Origin: Streptomyces viridochromogenes
GTDB lineage: Bacteria > Actinomycetota > Actinomycetes > Streptomycetales > Streptomycetaceae
Reading direction: 5' to 3'
NCBI RefSeq assembly: GCF_001270495.1
Contig: NZ_LGUR01000151.1
Span: forward strand, 78,219-142,218
DNA: 64,000 nucleotides
Part shown: positions 1 through 7,920 of the stretch, one piece after another
Numbering within the stretch: position 1 is the first letter of the stretch
Layout of the letters: each line of letters begins with the position of its first letter
Position numbers and translations under genes: made by a program
The notes under the pieces: generated by a model
Databases searched by the model: none
Told to the model about the DNA's origin: nothing
Seen by the model: only the letters and a program-made list of their open reading frames with translations

Positions 1-348
1 CCCGTGCCGGCGAAAGGCGTGCAGGACGTAGGACCAGAAGACCCCGGGCGCGCTGTCCTGCGGCTCCACCGTCAGCCAGGCGAAGGCGCCCGGCGCACAG
101 GCCGTGATCCAGTCGGCGACCAGCAGGGTCTTGCCCGCCCCCGCGGGCCCGTTGACCAGGGTCAGCGGACTGTGGGCGCCGTCGGTCAGCTGCTCGACGA
201 GCCGGTCCCTGCGTACGAACGTCCCCGGGACCGTCGGCACCGTGAGTCGGGCGGCGAGCACCGGGTCACCGTCCGGCGTCACCCCCGTCACCCCCGTCAC
301 CGTGGAATCGCCGTGGCCTCCTCCGACGGAGCGTGCCTTCACGCCCAT
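1..348 (-). CDS. LuxR/MalT-type ATPase transcriptional regulator, N-terminal part (runs off the window)
   Basis: The 116 visible codons read leftward from an ATG at 348 and stay open to the window edge. After a low-complexity N-terminus (a TGVTGVT run) comes the start of a STAND/AAA-type NTPase with the P-loop GPAGAGKT. It is followed by DWITACAPGAFAWLTVEP and FWSYVLHAF, which resemble the nucleotide-binding domain of large MalT/LAL regulators. Such proteins are normally about 900 residues and end in a LuxR helix-turn-helix. That end lies outside the window, so the family call rests on the ATPase segment only. The target genes cannot be inferred. Confidence 0.75.
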   Translation of the reverse strand, partial: MGVKARSVGGGHGDSTVTGVTGVTPDGDPVLAARLTVPTVPGTFVRRDRLVEQLTDGAHSPLTLVNGPAGAGKTLLVADWITACAPGAFAWLTVEPQDSAPGVFWSYVLHAFRRHG

Positions 349-464
349 CACACCCCTCACGGATGCCCGAGCGGTACAACATCACGTTCCGATCCTCGCC
401 CCGGGCCAGGTCACCCGCAACCGGCGACCGGACAGGCCCTGGGGCGTGGCCAGGCCGTGGCTGC

Positions 465-908
465 CTAGACCTCCACGCCCAGCATCCGCCGCAGCAGATC
501 CCGCAAGGTCAGCCGCTGCTCCTCCGACAGCCCCGCCAGCGGCTCCCGGGCGAACCGCAGGGAGTCCCGCAGGCTGCGGGCCACCCGCCGGCCCTCGTCC
601 GTCGCCGCCGCCAGCTTCACGCGGCGGTCCGCCGGGTCCGGGCGCCGCTCCACCAGGCCCCGGGTCTCCAGGCGGTCCACGATGCCGGTCACGTTCGACG
701 GCTCGCAGCGCAGCCGCTGTGCCAGCTTCCGCATCGGCAGCGGCTCCAGCGACAGCAGGCTGAGCAGCCGCGCCTGCGCGCCGGTGAGCGCGTGCTCGGC
801 GGCGGCCTCCTCGTACTCCTCGTGGTAGCGGGCCACGACGGAGCCGATGAGGTCGACGACCTCAAGGGTCAGCTCATCGGGGCGGCGGGTCTTGGACGGG
901 GTGGCCAT
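465..908 (-). CDS. MarR-family transcriptional regulator
   Basis: This 147-residue protein has the MarR winged-helix layout. Residues 58-82 form the DNA-recognition helices (MRKLAQRLRCEPSNVTGIVD) and residues 91-97 carry the DPADRRV wing motif. It is transcribed divergently from the CurA-like reductase at 1022, and the space between holds a long inverted repeat (927-980), so self- and reductase control is likely. An ohr gene follows the reductase, but this protein lacks the N-terminal sensing cysteine of OhrR. Its only Cys is residue 68 in the recognition region. It is therefore better called a general MarR regulator of electrophile or oxidant response. Confidence 0.9.
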   Translation of the reverse strand: MATPSKTRRPDELTLEVVDLIGSVVARYHEEYEEAAAEHALTGAQARLLSLLSLEPLPMRKLAQRLRCEPSNVTGIVDRLETRGLVERRPDPADRRVKLAAATDEGRRVARSLRDSLRFAREPLAGLSEEQRLTLRDLLRRMLGVEV

Positions 909-926
909 GCTCTCAGGGTAACCCGG

Positions 927-980
927 TTACTTGACATCATGAAATATTCAGGAGCATGGTTGTTTCAGATGCTTAAGTAA
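927..980. promoter_or_regulatory. Inverted-repeat operator between marR and the reductase gene
   Basis: TTACTTGACATCATGAAA at 927-944 and TTTCAGATGCTTAAGTAA at 963-980 are imperfect inverted copies. The outer six bases and the inner TGAAA match exactly (12 of 18 positions in all). The left arm contains a TTGACA hexamer (931-936), and CATGGT at 955-960 is a plausible -10 after 18 bp, pointing toward the reductase. A regulator bound here would cover both core elements. That MarR binds it is inferred from position and symmetry. Confidence 0.6.
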
Positions 981-1021
981 ATGCACCCGTACCACCGCAG
1001 TACACCGGAAGGGCACCCCCC

Positions 1022-2020
1022 ATGATCAACCGCGAATGGCACCTCCTCTCCCGCCCCGTCGGCTGGCCCAAGGCCGAGGACTTCGCCCTGGTGGAGGCCG
1101 AGACGCCGACCCCCGGCGAGGGTCAGGTGCTCGTACGGAACAAGTACCTCTCCGTCGACCCGTACATGCGGGGACGCATGTCGTCGGCCAAGTCCTACGT
1201 CGCCCCCTTCGAGCTCGGCAAGGTCATGCAGGGCGGTGCCGTCGGCGAGGTCGTCGCCTCCAACGCCGAGGGCATCGCCGTCGGCGACCACGTCCTGCAC
1301 TTCTTCGGCTGGCGCGAGTACGCCGCCGTGGACGCGAAGAACGCCGTCAAGGTCGACCCGGACGCCGCGCCCCTCTCCACCTACCTCGGCGTCCTCGGCA
1401 TGACCGGCCTCACCGCCTACGCCGGCCTGCTGCGCACCGCCTCCTTCAAGGAGGGCGACGTCGTCTTCGTCTCCGGCGCGGCCGGTGCCGTCGGCAGCCA
1501 GGTCGGCCAGATCGCCAAGCTCAAGGGTGCCTCCCGGGTCATCGGCTCCGCCGGGTCCGCCGAGAAGGTGAAGCTCCTCGTCGAGGAGTACGGCTTCGAC
1601 GCCGCCTTCAACTACAAGGACGGCTCGGTGAGCGAGCAGCTGCGCGAGGCCGCCCCCGACGGCATCGACGTCTACTTCGACAACGTCGGCGGCGACCACC
1701 TGGAGGCCGCCATCGGGCAGCTCAACACGCACGGCCGGATCGCCATCTGCGGCATGATCTCGGTCTACAACAACACCGAGCCCGCCCCCGGCCCGAAGAA
1801 CCTCGCCCGCCTCATCGCGACCCGCGGCCGCATCGAGGGCCTGCTCGTCGGCGACCACTACGACTTCCAGCCGCAGTTCGTCCAGGAGGTCGGCCCCTGG
1901 GTCGCTTCCGGTCAGCTCAAGTACCGCGAGACCTTCGTGGAGGGCATCGAGAACAACCTGGAGGCGTTCCTCGGGGTCCTGCGCGGCGACAACACCGGGA
2001 AGATGATCGTCAAGCTCTGA
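1022..2020 (+). CDS. NADP-dependent medium-chain reductase, CurA/leukotriene B4 dehydrogenase type
   Basis: This 332-residue protein belongs to the zinc-free MDR branch that reduces the C=C bond of enones and enals (curcumin reductase, 12-hydroxydehydrogenase-like). The N-terminus WHLLSRPVGWPKAEDF and the SVDPYMRGRM motif (44-53) are typical of the family. The glycine-rich cofactor motif GAAGAVGSQVG lies near residue 152 and YFDNVGGDHL near 218. No zinc-binding cysteines are present. The ATG at 1022 gives the usual family N-terminus. It lies downstream of the marR operator and just upstream of ohr, which suggests a role in detoxifying reactive carbonyls. The substrate is unknown. Confidence 0.9.
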   Translation: MINREWHLLSRPVGWPKAEDFALVEAETPTPGEGQVLVRNKYLSVDPYMRGRMSSAKSYVAPFELGKVMQGGAVGEVVASNAEGIAVGDHVLHFFGWREYAAVDAKNAVKVDPDAAPLSTYLGVLGMTGLTAYAGLLRTASFKEGDVVFVSGAAGAVGSQVGQIAKLKGASRVIGSAGSAEKVKLLVEEYGFDAAFNYKDGSVSEQLREAAPDGIDVYFDNVGGDHLEAAIGQLNTHGRIAICGMISVYNNTEPAPGPKNLARLIATRGRIEGLLVGDHYDFQPQFVQEVGPWVASGQLKYRETFVEGIENNLEAFLGVLRGDNTGKMIVKL

Positions 2021-2127
2021 CGCCCTCGGCCGTCTACTACGGCTTTCCGGTATGCGGTAACTTCTTTCCGAAACCGTCGTCGATCGTGGGCGCGAGTCGC
2101 GGCGGACCGAGGAGGAGAAGACACCCC

Positions 2128-2547
2128 ATGTCCATCCAGCAGACCGACGTCCTCTACACGGCCGTCGCCACCGCCGAGAACGGTCGCGACGGCCGGGTCG
2201 CCACCGACGACGGCAAGCTCGACGTCGTCGTGAACCCGCCCAAGGAGATGGGCGGCAGCGGCGCCGGCACCAACCCCGAGCAGCTGTTCGCGGCCGGCTA
2301 CAGCGCCTGCTTCCAGGGCGCCCTGGGCGTCGTCGCCCGCCAGGAGCAGGCCGACGTCTCCGGCTCGACCGTCACCGCGAAGGTCGGCATCGGCAAGAAC
2401 GACGACGGCTTCGGCGTCATCGTCGAGATCTCCGCCGCGATCCCGAACGTCGACGCGGACACCGCCAAGGGCCTCATTGAGAAGGCCCACCAGGTCTGCC
2501 CGTACTCGAAGGCGACCCGCGGCAACATCACGGTGACGCTGGTCTGA
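2128..2547 (+). CDS. ohr: Ohr/OsmC-family organic hydroperoxide reductase
   Basis: The 139-residue protein matches Ohr, the thiol peroxidase that reduces organic hydroperoxides using lipoylated proteins. The two reactive cysteines are Cys61 (AGYSACFQGAL) and Cys124 (HQVCPYSKATRGN). The conserved Arg20 and Glu51 (TNPEQLFAAGYSAC) are present. The ATG at 2128 follows an AGGAGGAG ribosome binding site. It lies 107 bp downstream of the reductase and could be co-transcribed or have its own promoter. A strong terminator (2585-2617) follows. The regulator two genes upstream lacks an OhrR-type sensing cysteine, so the control mechanism is open. Confidence 0.93.
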   Translation: MSIQQTDVLYTAVATAENGRDGRVATDDGKLDVVVNPPKEMGGSGAGTNPEQLFAAGYSACFQGALGVVARQEQADVSGSTVTAKVGIGKNDDGFGVIVEISAAIPNVDADTAKGLIEKAHQVCPYSKATRGNITVTLV

Positions 2548-2584
2548 GCCGTGACGACTGACTGACAAGTTCGTTGCCACGGCG

Positions 2585-2617
2585 GAGGCCGCACCCCTGG
2601 ACGTGGGGTGCGGCCTC
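2585..2617. terminator. Rho-independent-type terminator between ohr and the convergent serine hydrolase gene
   Basis: GAGGCCGCACCCC at 2585-2597 and its exact complement at 2605-2617 form a 13-bp stem with a 7-nt loop. It lies between two convergent genes and has no long T-run, as is common in Streptomyces. Confidence 0.85.
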
Positions 2618-2661
2618 TCCCGCGTCGGGCGCACGCCCGAGCTATCAGGCGTCGCCCAGGG

Positions 2662-3819
2662 TCAGCCCGCCCGCGCCGCCGAATGCACCGCCCGCACGAA
2701 CCGCTCGTTCTCCGGCGCCGCCCCGCCAGGGAACGCGCACCGCCGGCGGGTATAGCCGTACGCCAGACCGCCGCGGGGATCCGCGAAGCCCTGGGAGCCG
2801 CCGATGCCGCTGTGGCCGAAGGTGCCGGCCCCCAGGAACGGGTACCAGGGGTCCGCCGTCGCCTGGAAGCCGAGGCCGTACGACCGGTGGGCCCGCGTCA
2901 CCAGGTCGTACCCGCTCGAATGGATCTGCCCGACCTCGGCGATCGTGTCCGGCTTCAGCAGCGGGGGCCGCCCGTCCAGCTCGCTGATCGCCGCCGCGTA
3001 CATCCCGGCGAGCCCGCGCGCGGACGCGACACCGCCCGCCGACGCGGGCCCGGCCGCGCGCACGGCACGGGAGTTGGGGTAGTCCACCAGCTCGCCCGGA
3101 TCCGGGACATGCGTGTTGAACGCGATCGACGACAGGGTGTGCGGCCCCTGCGGCACCGCGTCCAGCACCGCCCGCTGCTCCGGCGTCGGCGCCATCGGCT
3201 GCGCGGAGCGGAAGCGGGGCTCCAGCTCCTCGGGCAGCCCGAGGTGGAAGTCCAGCCCGTACGGCGCCCGCACCCGCTCCTCGTACACCTCCTGGAGCGT
3301 CCGGCCGGTGGCACGCCGTACGACCTCACCGGTCAGCGCGCCGATGACGAGCGCGTGATAGCCGAAGGCCGTGCCGGGGCGCCAGAACGGCCGCTGGTCG
3401 GCGAGCCGCTCGGCGATCGCGCGGTCGTCGGCCAGCTCGTCCTCGGTGAACCCGGCGTCCAGCCCGACCAGCCCGGCCCGGTGGGCGAGCAGATCGCGCA
3501 GGGTCAGCGCCCCCTTGCCCTCGGCCCCGAACTCCGGCCAGTAGTACGTCACTTTGCGGTCCGGTTCGAGCGTCCCCTCCTGCACGAGAAGCGCGACCAC
3601 CAGGTGCGCGGCGCCCTTGGTGGAGGAGAACACGCCGTAGAGGGAGCCGGGCTCGCACCCGTCACCGGCCCACAGGTCGACGACCTTGCGGCCGTGCGCA
3701 TACGCGCACAACTGCCCCTCATAGTCGGGCGGTTCTCCCGTCACGAAGGCGGCGAACTCCTCCCGTACCGCTTCGAAGCCCGCCGCGACCGTGCCATGGA
3801 CGGCGATCTCCTGCGTCAT
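2662..3819 (-). CDS. Serine hydrolase, class C beta-lactamase/EstB-like family
   Basis: The 385-residue protein has the beta-lactamase-fold esterase pattern. Ser65 and Lys68 form the SxxK motif in VFSSTKGAAHL, and a Tyr motif lies in GTAFGYHALVIG. The C-terminal HSGIGGSQGFADP stands in for the KTG box. No signal peptide is visible, which favours a cytoplasmic esterase or D-amino-peptide hydrolase over an exported beta-lactamase. The sequence LWAGDGCEPGSLYGVFSSTKG is typical of actinobacterial EstB-like proteins. It stands alone between two terminators, so nothing nearby hints at its substrate. Confidence 0.87.
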   Translation of the reverse strand: MTQEIAVHGTVAAGFEAVREEFAAFVTGEPPDYEGQLCAYAHGRKVVDLWAGDGCEPGSLYGVFSSTKGAAHLVVALLVQEGTLEPDRKVTYYWPEFGAEGKGALTLRDLLAHRAGLVGLDAGFTEDELADDRAIAERLADQRPFWRPGTAFGYHALVIGALTGEVVRRATGRTLQEVYEERVRAPYGLDFHLGLPEELEPRFRSAQPMAPTPEQRAVLDAVPQGPHTLSSIAFNTHVPDPGELVDYPNSRAVRAAGPASAGGVASARGLAGMYAAAISELDGRPPLLKPDTIAEVGQIHSSGYDLVTRAHRSYGLGFQATADPWYPFLGAGTFGHSGIGGSQGFADPRGGLAYGYTRRRCAFPGGAAPENERFVRAVHSAARAG

Positions 3820-3841
3820 CCGCGCTCCTCACCCTCAACGC

Positions 3842-3877
3842 AGAGGCGGGAGCCAGTCGCACTGACTCCCGCCCTCT
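3842..3877. terminator. Terminator hairpin downstream of the small secreted protein gene
   Basis: AGAGGCGGGAGCCAGT (from 3842) pairs with ACTGACTCCCGCCCTCT (to 3877) around a CGC loop, with one bulge and one G-T pair. It lies just after the stop of the leftward gene at 3915 and before the start of the next leftward gene. Confidence 0.75.
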
Positions 3878-3914
3878 CGCTCACCGACTACCGGACCAGC
3901 TCGTGCCGTCCGGA

Positions 3915-4334
3915 CTAGGCGACCACATCAGCGTAGGCGCCGCAGGTGTCCGCATAGATGGTTCCATTGTTCGTGAGGCAGACGTGGAAGTGGACCACAG
4001 CCCCCTCGGGGAACGACTTGTCAAACGTCTTGTAGCTGGTGCTGTAACCGCTGGTGTTCCACAGCTGGCCTTCCCCGGAGCCCCCGCTGGTGATGGACCA
4101 CTCCAGCACGACCCCCCTGCCGTCCTCCCGGTTGTCCCGCACGCCGAATATCTCGCCCTCCGGCTGGAAGTAGCCACTACCGTCATTCGCCTTGGGGCCC
4201 CAGTGGGCCGCCTTGGTCCATGCGTACGCCTTGTCGGCAGCCGTGGCGGGCGAAACGGACGCAACGGTGACACCGACCAAGCCCAGTACTACCGCCGACG
4301 CGCCAAGGGCGTTTCGGAGCCTCGCAGTCAGCAA
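3915..4334 (-). CDS. Small secreted protein of unknown function
   Basis: I do not recognise a family. The 139-residue protein opens with a clear Sec signal peptide (an arginine-containing head, then a hydrophobic stretch ending SPATA-ADKAYAW). That leaves a mature domain of about 105 residues. It holds two cysteines (in FHVCLTN and ADTCGAY) that could form one disulfide, and aromatic/glycine-rich beta-type sequence. The start codon is TTG at 4334, supported by a GAGGAGGA ribosome binding site just upstream. It resembles other small Streptomyces exported proteins of the size of inhibitor or carbohydrate-binding domains, but that is a guess. Confidence 0.75.
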   Translation of the reverse strand: MLTARLRNALGASAVVLGLVGVTVASVSPATAADKAYAWTKAAHWGPKANDGSGYFQPEGEIFGVRDNREDGRGVVLEWSITSGGSGEGQLWNTSGYSTSYKTFDKSFPEGAVVHFHVCLTNNGTIYADTCGAYADVVA

Positions 4335-4348
4335 TGTTCCTCCTCAGT

Positions 4349-4367
4349 CACGACATTCTCTGTCGTG
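4349..4367. terminator. Short perfect hairpin between the carboxypeptidase and secreted-protein genes
   Basis: CACGACA (4349-4355) and TGTCGTG (4361-4367) form a 7-bp stem with a 5-nt loop. It lies downstream of the carboxypeptidase stop (4383) and upstream of the next leftward start (4334). It could be a weak terminator or an operator for the secreted protein. Confidence 0.45.
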
Positions 4368-4382
4368 CATTCCACACCACCC

Positions 4383-6974
4383 TCACCTGTTGGGCAAGCG
4401 CTTTCTTGAGGTGTCGATGGTGTGTGCCATGGCGAGCAACGCCCGTGCCACCTGGGTGAATTCGCCCTTGGGGTGGTCTCGGAAGAGCGGCTCGGTGCCG
4501 AACAGCACCGCGTGCGGGCCGCTGACGACCGATGCCTGTCCCGCCGCGTTCGTGGGCCCGCCCGTGCCGTCGTCCAGCGGGCGCCAGTGCCCGGAGAGGA
4601 GGGGGTTGCCGGTCGCGTACCGCTGCTCGGCCCTGACGCTCGGGCCGAGGTCGGTGAACCAGAGCGGTGCGTATACGAAGCCGTGGTCGGAGGCTCCGGC
4701 GGTGACGCCGCCGCCCGAATTCACCACCCGAACCACCCCGTTCGCGTCCCCGTTGCCCTCGACCGGCTTCACGGCCAGCAGTGCGGCCGCCGCGTTGAGC
4801 GCGGCACCGGTGGCACCCCGGCCGACAAGGCCGTGTCGGCCGAGGAAAGTGCCGAGGGCGGTGCGGGCGGCGGGGTTCAGGTCGTCATGCTCCAGGCCCG
4901 CCGACACGAACAGCACGTCCGTCGACGACCAGTCGAACCCGGCGTTGAGCACGTCCGTCGAGACCGGCGTGACCTCGAAGTTCATCTCCCGCAGCGCGAA
5001 CAGCTCACCCGCGGTGACGGCGGCGGCGACCCGGGTGCGCTGGAGCGGGACCGTGCCGGTGAGCCGCGTCGCGTGGAAGGCAACGTCGTACCGGCGGGCG
5101 GCCTCCCTGGCCTGCCGCCGTGCCGAGCCCGGCACGATCGCGCTGCCGTCGGCGGCCCGGCGCGCCTCGACGCCCTCACGCAGCAGGGAGTTGAGCGCGG
5201 CGACCTCGTTCGGGTCGTCGAGCCGCAGCCGGAGGTCGCCGCGCGGGGCGACGTACGCGACGGGGGACGCCGCCCGGACCGGGCGCAGGACACCGCCGTA
5301 CGGCATGCCCGGCAGGATCTCCACCGGCGCGCCCCACAGCCGGCCGAGGCTCCAGCCGGAGATGTCGTACATCGCGGAGACCTTGTCGCTGATGTCCCGC
5401 CCGTCCGCGAGGAGCGCGTTCGCGAGCCCGCGCTTGGGCTGGCGCATGTCGACGACGTACGAGCCCTCGGCGTACGGCCGTCCGCCGAGCCGGAAGGAGT
5501 GGCTCGCGCGGGTGACCCGCACGTCGTTGGCGAGGAGGTGGTCGACGAGCCGGGCGGCGGCCGTGGCCGGGCGCCGGGTGCCGGCCGGGATGACGTAGGC
5601 GCGGGGGAAGGCGGTCGTGTAGACGTCCTCGGGGCCGATGCCGGGGACGCCCGGGACGGTCTCCGCCGACACCGGCACCTGCGCGGCGCCCGCGGCTCCC
5701 CGCCGGAAGACCTCGATCTGGTCGGCGACGAGCGAGGCGTGCCTCGACCGCACGAAGTCGAGGGTGGCCCGCAGGGCGGCCCCGGCGACGTCGACGTTGA
5801 TCGCGGACCGGCGGCGCAGCTCGGTGACGGGCAGGGTGTCGTACGCGCGGTTGTTCACCGTCAGCGGGATCTCCACCGTGTGCGCCGCGACCGTGCCGTG
5901 GAAGGCCGCGTACTGCGGGGTGAAGATCGGCGGCCAGTCGTCCCAGCCCTCCTCCTGGTCCCGGAACGGGATCTGCGCGGGCTGCACGCCGTCCCCGGCG
6001 GGCGTGTAACCGAGGCCGTTGACGGCGGCCTCCATGCCGAGGGCGTTGGCGTAGGTGTTCTTCAGGAACAGGTCGTACTCGTAGTTCTCGCCGTGCGGGG
6101 GAGTGGTGGGCTCGATGAGGGTGCCGTTGACATAGCCGTGCAGGTCGAGCATGACGGCCGGCTGCTTGGCGACCATGATCTGCCGCATCGCCCGCACCTC
6201 GGGCTGCGAGGCGGTGACGAAGTCCCGGTTCATGTCGAAGCCGTTGGCGTTCGTGCGGGTGCCCGCGATACGGCCGTCCGGGTTGGCCGTGATGTTGAAG
6301 TACAGGCGGCTGCGGGAGAGCAGGTCGCGCGTCGCGGCGTCCTTGGCCGTGGCGAGCCGCTCGATGAGCCTGAGGGAGGCATCGGTGCCCTCCCACTCGT
6401 TGCCGTGGATGTTGTTGTTGAGGAAGACCGGGGCCTTGTAAGTCCGTTTGATCTCCGGGGACTTGGCGGCCAGGGCGGGCGCCTGCTCGATGAGCTCGCG
6501 CATCCGCGCCTGGGCGCGGGCCTGGCGGGCGGTCTCGGGGGCGGTCACGGTGACGAGATAGAGCCGGTGCCCGCCGGCCGAGCGCCCCGCGACCTCGACG
6601 CTCACGCGGTCGCCGAGGGCCTGGAGCGCGTTCAGCTTCGGCGCGATGGCGTGGTACGGGGTGAGGCCCAGCTTGAGGGACTTGTCGACCGGGTTCTCGG
6701 GGTCGGGGGTGAGGACATGCCGACGGGGGTAGCCGCGGCTGTCGTCACCGAGCGCTGCCTCCGCCTCCGGTGCGGCCCCAGCGCCGGTGAGGGCTCGCTG
6801 GGCCGCACTCAAGGGCGCCCGCGCCGCCTGCTGGTCGAGCGCGGCTTCCCGGTGGACCGGGGGCCGGGGTTCCGCCGCGGCGGCGTTCGGACCGAGGAGC
6901 AGGGAGCCCGCCGTGGTGACGGCGAGGGCGATGAGTGGAACGGGTCTCGCAGGAACGGTTCTCGTGATGCGCAC
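4383..6974 (-). CDS. Secreted M14-family zinc carboxypeptidase
   Basis: The 863-residue protein starts with a signal peptide (hydrophobic core about residues 11-32, cleavage near NAAAA-EPRPP). The M14 zinc ligands are visible: His190 and Glu193 in NIHGNEWEG, and His279 in MLDLHGYVNG. Substrate-binding residues lie in NANGFDMNRDF (about 243-252), and a general-base Glu in HTVEIPLTVN (about 370). A long C-terminal half of about 450 residues follows, which is usual for large actinobacterial M14 enzymes and contains a glutamine-amidotransferase-like fold in related proteins. GTG start at 6974 with a GAGGAGGT ribosome binding site. Likely an extracellular peptidase. Confidence 0.9.
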   Translation of the reverse strand: MRITRTVPARPVPLIALAVTTAGSLLLGPNAAAAEPRPPVHREAALDQQAARAPLSAAQRALTGAGAAPEAEAALGDDSRGYPRRHVLTPDPENPVDKSLKLGLTPYHAIAPKLNALQALGDRVSVEVAGRSAGGHRLYLVTVTAPETARQARAQARMRELIEQAPALAAKSPEIKRTYKAPVFLNNNIHGNEWEGTDASLRLIERLATAKDAATRDLLSRSRLYFNITANPDGRIAGTRTNANGFDMNRDFVTASQPEVRAMRQIMVAKQPAVMLDLHGYVNGTLIEPTTPPHGENYEYDLFLKNTYANALGMEAAVNGLGYTPAGDGVQPAQIPFRDQEEGWDDWPPIFTPQYAAFHGTVAAHTVEIPLTVNNRAYDTLPVTELRRRSAINVDVAGAALRATLDFVRSRHASLVADQIEVFRRGAAGAAQVPVSAETVPGVPGIGPEDVYTTAFPRAYVIPAGTRRPATAAARLVDHLLANDVRVTRASHSFRLGGRPYAEGSYVVDMRQPKRGLANALLADGRDISDKVSAMYDISGWSLGRLWGAPVEILPGMPYGGVLRPVRAASPVAYVAPRGDLRLRLDDPNEVAALNSLLREGVEARRAADGSAIVPGSARRQAREAARRYDVAFHATRLTGTVPLQRTRVAAAVTAGELFALREMNFEVTPVSTDVLNAGFDWSSTDVLFVSAGLEHDDLNPAARTALGTFLGRHGLVGRGATGAALNAAAALLAVKPVEGNGDANGVVRVVNSGGGVTAGASDHGFVYAPLWFTDLGPSVRAEQRYATGNPLLSGHWRPLDDGTGGPTNAAGQASVVSGPHAVLFGTEPLFRDHPKGEFTQVARALLAMAHTIDTSRKRLPNR

Positions 6975-7160
6975 GCGTACCTCCTCGAAACTTCCAAAGA
7001 TCGGTACGGCGAGGTGTACCTGTTCGACTCAACCGCAACAAGAGGGAGTTGGTGTCACGGATGCCCCGGATGGCCCATGCGGGGGCCTCCGGGCGGGCAT
7101 GCGGCATGGCAGGCGCGGAGCGACGGGAGCGGCTGGGGGCCGGATGCGGAGGATGCATGG

Positions 7161-7860
7161 TGTCCAAACGCGACCTGCGAAGTGCCCGAGGCAGAGCCGA
7201 ATACCGAGCCGGTGGACTTCCTCGGTGCCGACCTGGGGATCGTGAACATCGCCACCACGTCCGACGGCGAGATCATGGCTGGTCGTGAGCTGAACCGTAT
7301 CCGCGCCCGGGAGCGGAACCTGCGGACGAAGCTGCAGAAGAAGAACACCCCATCCACCAAACGCCGGTTGAAGAAGCGCAGGCGCGAGGAAGCGCGGCGG
7401 GCGAAGGACATCAACCACAAGATCGCGAAGCATGTGGTGGCCGAGGCAGAACGCACCCGGTCGCGGAATCGCCCTGGAAGACCTGACGGGCATCCGCGAG
7501 CGGGTACGGCTTCGAAAGCCCCAACGGGCCACCCACTCCAGCTGGTCCTTTGCCCAGCTGGGTCAGTTCATCGCGTACAAGGCCCGGAAAGCAGGGGTAC
7601 CGGTGGTGCACGTCGATCCGGCGTACACCTCCCGCACCTGTGCCGAATGCGGCCACGTCGACAAGGCAAACCGGGTCAGTCAGGCCTGGATCGCATGCCG
7701 GAACTGCGGCGTCGTTGCGCACGGGGACCGGAACGGCTCCCCCTGTCAGCGGCCCCTGCCCCATCACCGGAGCACACACGCCGGAGTGGGGCTGGACGCA
7801 AGCGCAGCATCATCGCCAGTGATGCCCGCTGTGCAAGCCCAGAGCTCGAACGCCCGGTAG
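7161..7860 (+). pseudogene. tnpB: TnpB (IS200/IS605-type RNA-guided nuclease) remnant, truncated and frameshifted
   Basis: Two reading frames together give the C-terminal half of a TnpB protein. The first has the RuvC-I motif FLGADLGIVNIATTSDG (catalytic Asp, from about 7215) and a Lys/Arg-rich helix. The second, open from about 7459, has RuvC-II (GIALEDLTGIRERV, catalytic Glu), a zinc ribbon with CAEC and CRNC pairs (about 7638-7710) and AHGDRN, where RuvC-III normally reads ADxNA. Joining them requires removing one C from the CCC run at 7456-7458. The N-terminal roughly 200 residues are missing and no tnpA is present. It is probably inactive. Confidence 0.85.
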
Positions 7861-7920
7861 TCGACCAGCGTCCACAAGGGCGCACGCTACCGGCCATGAC
7901 CCGACCGATAGAGTTCGGCC

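Noticed and set aside
465..908. MarR protein considered as OhrR because ohr is nearby
   Set aside because: The N-terminal redox cysteine that defines OhrR sensing is missing, and the reductase, not ohr, is the divergent neighbour.
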